Position numbers and translations under genes: made by a program. A DNA stretch of 64,000 nt from Cereibacter azotoformans (GTDB lineage: Bacteria; Pseudomonadota; Alphaproteobacteria; Rhodobacterales; Rhodobacteraceae), in assembly GCA_017599285.1 (NCBI GenBank), contig JAGFXX010000001.1:1798001-1862000 (forward strand). Reading direction: 5' to 3'. Under the pieces are notes generated by a model. It made no database searches. It saw nothing but the letters and a program-made list of their open reading frames with translations, and was not told where the DNA came from. Each line of letters starts with the position of its first letter. The stretch's first letter is position 1. Positions 58,824-64,000 of the stretch are shown here, piece after piece.

Positions 58824-60137
58824 TCAGCCCTCGGACCGACCGACCGCGACATATTCCTTGAAGCCGGCGCGGGTCACTTCGGCCGGCGCATAGACATTGC
58901 GCAGGTCCGCCATCTTCGGCTCGGCCATGACTCGGGCCAGCCGGCCCAGATCGAGGGCCCGGAACTCGTTCCACTCGGTCAGGATCACCAGCGCCGAGGC
59001 ACCCTCGGCCGCCGCATAGGCATCGTCCATCCAGCGTACGCCCGGCAGGAGATGCTCGCCCTCGCGCCGCCCTTCGGGATCGACCACCCGCACCTTCGCC
59101 CCCGCGCCGATCAGGGCCGGGACGATGGTCAGCGAGGGCGCGTCGCGCATGTCGTCGGTGTTGGGCTTGAAGGTCACGCCCAGCACCGTGATCACCTTGT
59201 CACGGCACGAGCCCTCGCAGAGATCCTCGATCTTCTCGATCATCCGGCGCTTGATCTCGTCATTGACCTTGATGACGGTCTCGACGATCTGGATCGGCGA
59301 GGCATGGTCCTGCCCCATCCGGGCGAGCGCCTTGGTGTCCTTGGGAAAGCACGAGCCGCCATAGCCCGGCCCGGCATGGAGGAACTTGTTGCCGATCCGC
59401 CCGTCAAGGCCCATCCCCTTCGAGACGGCCTTGATGTCGGCCCCCACCCGCTCGCAGAGCGCCGCGATCTCGTTGATGAAGGTGATCTTGGTCGCGAGGA
59501 AGGCGTTCGCGGCGTATTTGATCATCTCGGCGCTCTCGAGGCCGGTGAAGACCACCGGAAAGTCGCGCAGGAACAGCGGGCGGTAGATGTCGGCCATGAT
59601 CTTCCGGGCGCGCTCGGACTCCAGCCCCACCACCACGCGGTCAGGGCGCATGAAATCGTCGATGGCGGCCCCTTCGCGCAGGAATTCGGGGTTCGAGGCC
59701 ACGTCGAAATCGGCGGCCGGATTGGCGGTGCGGATCACCTCGGCCACCTTGCGGTTGGTGCCGATCGGCACGGTCGATTTGGTCACGACCACCGCATAAT
59801 GCCGGAGCGTGTGGGCGATCTCCTCGGCCGCGGCCATGACATAGGTGAGGTCGGCATGCCCGTCGCCGCGCCGCGTCGGCGTTCCCACGGCGATGAAGAC
59901 CGCCTCGGCGTCGCGCATCGCCTCGGCCAGATCGAGCGTGAAGGACAGCCGCCCCGCCGCCACGTTGCGCGTCATCAGCGCCTCGAGCCCGGGCTCGAAG
60001 ATCGGCACCTTGCCGTCCTTCAGCTTGGCGATCTTCGCCGGGTCCTTGTCGACGCAGACGACCTCATGTCCGAAGTCGGAGAAGCAGACCCCGGATACAA
60101 GGCCCACATAGCCCGTGCCGATCATCGCGATCTTCAT
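58824..60137 (-). CDS. ugd: UDP-glucose 6-dehydrogenase
   Basis: A 437-residue enzyme oxidising UDP-glucose to UDP-glucuronate. N-terminal MKIAMIGTGYVGLVSGVCF Rossmann motif, AVFIAVGTPTRRGDGHADL, SNPEFLREGAAIDDFMRPDR, the active-site block HAGPGYGGSCFPKDTKAL with the catalytic Cys, and VLGVTFKPNTDDMRDAPSL. Provides glucuronate for exopolysaccharide or lipopolysaccharide with galE. Confidence 0.96.
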   Translation of the reverse strand: MKIAMIGTGYVGLVSGVCFSDFGHEVVCVDKDPAKIAKLKDGKVPIFEPGLEALMTRNVAAGRLSFTLDLAEAMRDAEAVFIAVGTPTRRGDGHADLTYVMAAAEEIAHTLRHYAVVVTKSTVPIGTNRKVAEVIRTANPAADFDVASNPEFLREGAAIDDFMRPDRVVVGLESERARKIMADIYRPLFLRDFPVVFTGLESAEMIKYAANAFLATKITFINEIAALCERVGADIKAVSKGMGLDGRIGNKFLHAGPGYGGSCFPKDTKALARMGQDHASPIQIVETVIKVNDEIKRRMIEKIEDLCEGSCRDKVITVLGVTFKPNTDDMRDAPSLTIVPALIGAGAKVRVVDPEGRREGEHLLPGVRWMDDAYAAAEGASALVILTEWNEFRALDLGRLARVMAEPKMADLRNVYAPAEVTRAGFKEYVAVGRSEG

Positions 60138-60198
60138 GGAAAAAGCCGTCCTTTCCCTTGTGCGGCCTGTCTGTCAGCCGCATTCCAGACTGTAAATT

Positions 60199-61116
60199 TC
60201 AACCCAAGGCATCTTTCGCAATGGACGCACTCGCCCGCCGCTTCAGCACCGACTCGCGCCAGGTGATGTAGGTGATGGCAGAGATGATGATCCCGCCTCC
60301 CAGAAGCACGAAGGGGTCGATGCGTTCCCCGAAGGCCAGCGCCCCGAGCAACGTGGCCCAGACAAGTTGCAGGAAGGTGACGGGTTGCGTCACCGTCAGC
60401 GGGGCCGCGGCAAAGGCGCGGGTCATGCAGTAATGGCCGAGCGTGGCGAACACGGCCACGAGCGCAAGCCACAGAAGCTGCGTCGCGCCCACCGGCACCC
60501 AGACGAGCAGCGCAAAGGGCAGCAGGCCCACCGTCACCGTCAGCGACAGCATCGCCACGATCGCCCCCGCCCCCGCCACGTCCGACAGCCTGCGGGCCAG
60601 CAGGTAGCTGACGGCGAAGAACGAGGCCGCGCCGAGTTGCGACAGGTGCCCCGAAGACAGTTCGCGCAGGCCGGGCCGGAGCACGATCAGCGCCCCCACC
60701 AGCGCCACCGCCACCGCCAGAACCCGCCGCAGCGCCAGCCGCTCGGCGAAGAAGAGCGCCGCCCCCAGCGTCACCAGAACCGGGTTCAGGTAGCCGATGG
60801 CCGTCACCTCGGCGACCGGAATGCGGGCCATGGCGTAGAACCAGCAGATCACGGCGAAGGTGTGCACGAGGCCGCGCAGGGAATAGACCTTCAGTGCGCC
60901 GGGCGGAAAGCCGCCCCGCAGCACCGGGATCAGCGTCGGCAGCAGGAACAGCACACCGAAGGCGAAGCGGAGGAACGCCCCCTGTGCCGCCGGAATGTCG
61001 GTGCCCAGATAGCGGACGATGCCCGTCACCGCCACGAAGCTGAGGCCGGAGGCCAGCATCCAGAGCACGCCTTCCAGCGTGCGGGTCCGGCTCGCATCTG
61101 CGGGAAAGGCGCTCAT
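60199..61116 (-). CDS. EamA family (DMT) transporter
   Basis: A 305-residue permease with ten predicted helices in two EamA repeats: GVLWMLASGLSFVAVTGIVR and QLGAASFFAVSYLLARRLSD begin the halves; AEVTAIGYLNPVLVTLGAAL and PLTVTQPVTFLQLVWATLLG are the conserved helix pairs. Substrate unknown. ATG 61116 used; TTG 61125 is possible. Confidence 0.85.
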   Translation of the reverse strand: MSAFPADASRTRTLEGVLWMLASGLSFVAVTGIVRYLGTDIPAAQGAFLRFAFGVLFLLPTLIPVLRGGFPPGALKVYSLRGLVHTFAVICWFYAMARIPVAEVTAIGYLNPVLVTLGAALFFAERLALRRVLAVAVALVGALIVLRPGLRELSSGHLSQLGAASFFAVSYLLARRLSDVAGAGAIVAMLSLTVTVGLLPFALLVWVPVGATQLLWLALVAVFATLGHYCMTRAFAAAPLTVTQPVTFLQLVWATLLGALAFGERIDPFVLLGGGIIISAITYITWRESVLKRRASASIAKDALG

Positions 61117-61273
61117 GGCCGGCAATCAACCCGATCTCCCAAGGCATCGCAAGGGCAGATCATCAAGAAGCCGCCCCGGTTTCGGCAAAGGCCGAACCGT
61201 TGCGCACCCCACCCCGGCACACGAGCCCCCCGCGCAAGACCTGCGGAGGGCGGCGCCTCTCGCGCAGCCCGCC

Positions 61274-62020
61274 TCAGGCGTCGAGCCTTGCCGCGACATC
61301 CTCGGGGATGTCGAAGTTTGCGGTCACCGTCTGCACGTCGTCGTCCTCTTCCAGCGCATCGATCAGCTTCATCAGCTTCTGCGCGGTTTCCAGATCGACG
61401 TTCGTGCGGTTCTGCGGCTTCCAGACGAGCTTGGCTTCCTCGCTCTCGCCCAGCACCTTTTCCAGCGCCTCGGACACCTCGTTGAGGCTCGTGTCGCCGC
61501 AATAGATCCAGTGGCCGTCCTCGTCCGATTCGACGTCATCGGCCCCGGCCTCGATCGCGGCCATCATCACCGTGTCGGCATCGCCGGCAGCGGGCTTGTA
61601 GGTGATCTCGCCCACCCGGTCGAACATGAAGCTCACCGAGCCGGTGGTGCCGAGGTTGCCGCCGAACTTGGTGAAATAGCTGCGCACGTTCGAGGCGGTG
61701 CGGTTCACGTTGTCGGTCATCGTCTCGACGATGATCGCGATGCCGTTCGGGCCATAGCCTTCGTAGCGGATTTCCGAATAATCCTCGGCATCGCCACCCT
61801 GCGACTTCTTGATCGCGCGCTCGATCACGTCCTTGGGCATCGAGACGGCCTTGGCCGCCTTCACCGCCAGCCGCAGGCGCGGGTTCTTGTCGGGGTCGGG
61901 ATCACCCATCTTGGCGGCGACGGTGATCTCCTTCGCCAGCTTCGAGAACATCTTCGAGCGCAGCTTGTCCTGCTTGCCCTTGCGATGCTGGATGTTCGCC
62001 CATTTGGAATGGCCCGCCAT
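61274..62020 (-). CDS. YebC/PmpR family protein
   Basis: A 248-residue protein with the family start [40 protein letters not shown] and [19 protein letters not shown]. Family members bind DNA or help ribosomes with proline stretches. Acidic surface in the C-terminal half ([12 protein letters not shown]). Full length. Confidence 0.95.
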   Translation of the reverse strand: MAGHSKWANIQHRKGKQDKLRSKMFSKLAKEITVAAKMGDPDPDKNPRLRLAVKAAKAVSMPKDVIERAIKKSQGGDAEDYSEIRYEGYGPNGIAIIVETMTDNVNRTASNVRSYFTKFGGNLGTTGSVSFMFDRVGEITYKPAAGDADTVMMAAIEAGADDVESDEDGHWIYCGDTSLNEVSEALEKVLGESEEAKLVWKPQNRTNVDLETAQKLMKLIDALEEDDDVQTVTANFDIPEDVAARLDA

Positions 62021-62095
62021 GACCCTCTCCGATCCTTTGATACCGGGCGCCTATAGCCCAGCGCCCGCCCCCCCCGCAAGCCTTGGCGACCTGCG

Positions 62096-63877
62096 TCAGA
62101 AGGGGAAGAACAGCGGGATCAGCAGGCTCATCGCCACCATCATCAGGATGTTGAGCGGCAGGCCGATGCGCAGGAAGTCGGTGAACCGGTAGCCGCCGGG
62201 GCCATAGACCAGCGTGTTGGTCTGGTAGCCGATGGGGGTGGCGAAGCTGGCCGAGGCGCCGAACATCACCGCCACGACGAAGGGCCGCGGATCCACCCCG
62301 AGCGAGGCCGCCAGCCCGATCACGATGGGCGTCAGGATCACGGCCACGGCGTTGTTGCTCACAAGCTCGGTCAGGAGCGAGGTCAGGGCATAGACCACGA
62401 ACACCAGCAGGAACGGCGGCAGACCCTGCATCAGCGGCGCGACCGCGCCCACGATCATCCCCACCGCGCCGGAATGTTCGAGCCCCGCCCCGACGGCGAG
62501 CATCCCGAAGATCAGCGCAAGAAGGCGACCCTCGATATAGCCGAAAGCCTCGTCGGCATCGATGCAGCGCGTCACGAGCACCACCGCCACGCCGATCATC
62601 GCCAGCACCGCGATCGGCGCCACGTTCAGCGCCGACAGCAGCACCACCGCCGCCAGCACCGCCATCACCACGGGCGCCCGGCTGCGGCGGTAGGCACGGT
62701 CGGACGGCTGGGCGATGTCCACCACCTGCATCTCGCTGGCCAGCCGCTCGATGTCCTGCTGCGCCCCTTCCAGAAGCAGGGTGTCGCCCACCTGCACCAC
62801 GAGATCGTCGAGCTGCCGGCCGATGTTCTGGTTGCGCCGGTGCGCCGCCAGCACATAGACGCCGTAGCGCCGCCGAAGCCGCATCGCGCCAAGCGACCGG
62901 CCCACCATGAAGCAGCCCGGCGTGATCAGCACCTCGACCACCTGCGTCTGGACCGAGGACAGCTTGTCCACCAGCCGCAGCTCCTTGTTCGATTGCAGGC
63001 TGAGGACCTCGGACATCGGGGTGCGCAGCACGACCCGGTCGCCCGCCTCCAGCACCGCCTCGCCGAGATTGCGGCGAAGCGAGGCATCGCCGCGCAGCAC
63101 GTCGATCACGCGCAGGCTCTCGCGCTTGAAGATGTCCACCTCCTCGACCTTGCGGCCGATCAGCGCCGAATCCTCCGGCACGGCCACCTCGGTGAAGAAC
63201 TTCATCCGCGTCCGGTCCGAGAGCAGCATCCCCATGCTGTCCCGGTCGGGCAGCAGGCGCGGCGCAAAGAACCACAGGTAACAGAGGCCGATCAGCGCCA
63301 TCGCGATCCCGAGCGGCGTGATCTCGAAGATCGAGAAGGGCTCAAGTCCCGAGCCGCGCGCGACGCCATCCACCAGCAGGTTGGTCGAGGTGCCGATCAG
63401 CGTCACCGTCCCGCCGAAGATCGAGAGATAGCTCAGCGGGATCATCACCTTGGAGGGCGAGATCTTCATCTGCCGCGCGATCTGCATGAAGACCGGGATC
63501 ATCACCACGACGATCGGCGTGTTGTTCATGAAGGCCGACATGCCGATGATCACCACCGACAGCAGGCCCAGCGTCCGCAACGGCCGATCGGCCGCGTGGC
63601 GGATGGCAAGCTGCGTCACCGCATCGAGGGTTCCGGTCCGGACAAGGGACCCCACGATGATGAAGAGCGCGGTGATCGTCCAGGGCGCGGGGTTCGAGAG
63701 AACCTTCAGCAGATCGTCCTGCGGCAGGATGCCCACCGCCAGCATCAGCGCCCCGCCCGCGATGGCCGTCACCTCGACGGGATAGATCTCGCGGACAAAA
63801 AGCACCAGCATCCCGGCGAGGATCGCCAGCGCCGTCCACGCCTGCATCGGTTCCGAAAGTTCGAGACCGAACATCAT
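62096..63877 (-). CDS. SLC13 family permease with two TrkA-C domains
   Basis: A 593-residue transporter. N-terminal helices (WTALAILAGMLVLFVREIYP; FMNNTPIVVVMIPVFMQIAR), two soluble TrkA_C modules at about 200-370 (VPEDSALIGRKVEEVDIFKR; CFMVGRSLGAMRLRRRYGVY), then a second helical half with LTELVSNNAVAVILTPIVIG and SFATPIGYQTNTLVYGPGGY, the two SNT-like motifs. Probably a Na-coupled anion carrier (sulfate or dicarboxylate). ATG 63877 is preceded by CAGGAGAG. The final 120 bp of the window hold no identifiable gene. Confidence 0.88.
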   Translation of the reverse strand: MMFGLELSEPMQAWTALAILAGMLVLFVREIYPVEVTAIAGGALMLAVGILPQDDLLKVLSNPAPWTITALFIIVGSLVRTGTLDAVTQLAIRHAADRPLRTLGLLSVVIIGMSAFMNNTPIVVVMIPVFMQIARQMKISPSKVMIPLSYLSIFGGTVTLIGTSTNLLVDGVARGSGLEPFSIFEITPLGIAMALIGLCYLWFFAPRLLPDRDSMGMLLSDRTRMKFFTEVAVPEDSALIGRKVEEVDIFKRESLRVIDVLRGDASLRRNLGEAVLEAGDRVVLRTPMSEVLSLQSNKELRLVDKLSSVQTQVVEVLITPGCFMVGRSLGAMRLRRRYGVYVLAAHRRNQNIGRQLDDLVVQVGDTLLLEGAQQDIERLASEMQVVDIAQPSDRAYRRSRAPVVMAVLAAVVLLSALNVAPIAVLAMIGVAVVLVTRCIDADEAFGYIEGRLLALIFGMLAVGAGLEHSGAVGMIVGAVAPLMQGLPPFLLVFVVYALTSLLTELVSNNAVAVILTPIVIGLAASLGVDPRPFVVAVMFGASASFATPIGYQTNTLVYGPGGYRFTDFLRIGLPLNILMMVAMSLLIPLFFPF

Positions 63878-64000
63878 CTCTCCTGTTGAACTCTGCTCGC
63901 CTGCATACGCGGTGACCGCCGGCAAGCAAAGCCGGCGCGAGACCGCCTGTCACGTTCCGTCGTGAAGACGGGCAGCCTCAGGGCCGCGACTCCTGCAACC

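Overview
Host. The window is GC-rich DNA from an alphaproteobacterium of the Rhodobacter/Cereibacter (Rhodobacterales) type. This rests on the gene neighbourhood murA - DUF2948 - hisD - UPF0262 - LMW phosphatase on the minus strand, on very high GC with ATGA-type gene overlaps, and on the families recognised. I read proteins by family resemblance from memory; no database search was run.

Layout. (1) 1-5045, host chromosome: partial GNAT gene, NTF2-like gene, LMW phosphatase, UPF0262, hisD, DUF2948, murA and a small basic protein, all leftward. (2) 5147-5221: tRNA-Thr(GGT), used as the attachment site. (3) 5170-49725: a tailed-phage (siphovirus-like) prophage of about 44.5 kb flanked by a 52-bp direct repeat of the tRNA 3' half. 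(4) 49726-64000, host again: a MASE1 histidine kinase, a TPP-riboswitch-controlled thiamine salvage operon (thiM-thiE-thiD-ABC transporter), a lytic transglycosylase, an IMPase, galE, ugd, an EamA permease, a YebC-family regulator and an SLC13 permease.

Prophage. From the left it carries an HNH endonuclease, a C5-methyltransferase facing a probable restriction endonuclease, leftward early genes including two tandem paralogues, a regulator-like protein with a duplicated N-terminal domain, and a metallophosphoesterase. The rightward late cluster follows: Acb2/Tad1-like sponge, TerS, TerL, gpW, RuvC-like nuclease, portal, protease-capsid fusion, cement protein, head-tail and tail proteins, tape measure, tail tip. 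Then come an XRE repressor overlapping the integrase, a leftward RepA-like helicase, a lysis cassette (M15 endolysin, small membrane proteins, Rz/Rz1 spanins), and a leftward Lon-like AAA+ ATPase with a four-TM membrane protein next to attR. The replication genes are split between 19-21 kb and 43-45 kb, and both halves are headed by the same 115-bp regulatory element.

Insertion. The tape-measure gene is cut by about 4.2 kb of foreign DNA (31294-35482) holding a truncated ISCR2 with its oriIS, a truncated glmM, an intact sulfonamide-resistance gene sul2 and an IS1380-family transposase. The prophage is therefore probably unable to make tails, yet it keeps its immunity, restriction-modification and putative defence genes and now carries an antibiotic-resistance gene.

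Most notable: the shared 115-bp early elements plus a perfect operator-like inverted repeat; the ATPase/membrane pair beside attR; the Acb2-like anti-CBASS protein; the sul2 insertion; and the secondary att-core-like sequences with a compensatory tRNA base-pair swap at the attachment site.
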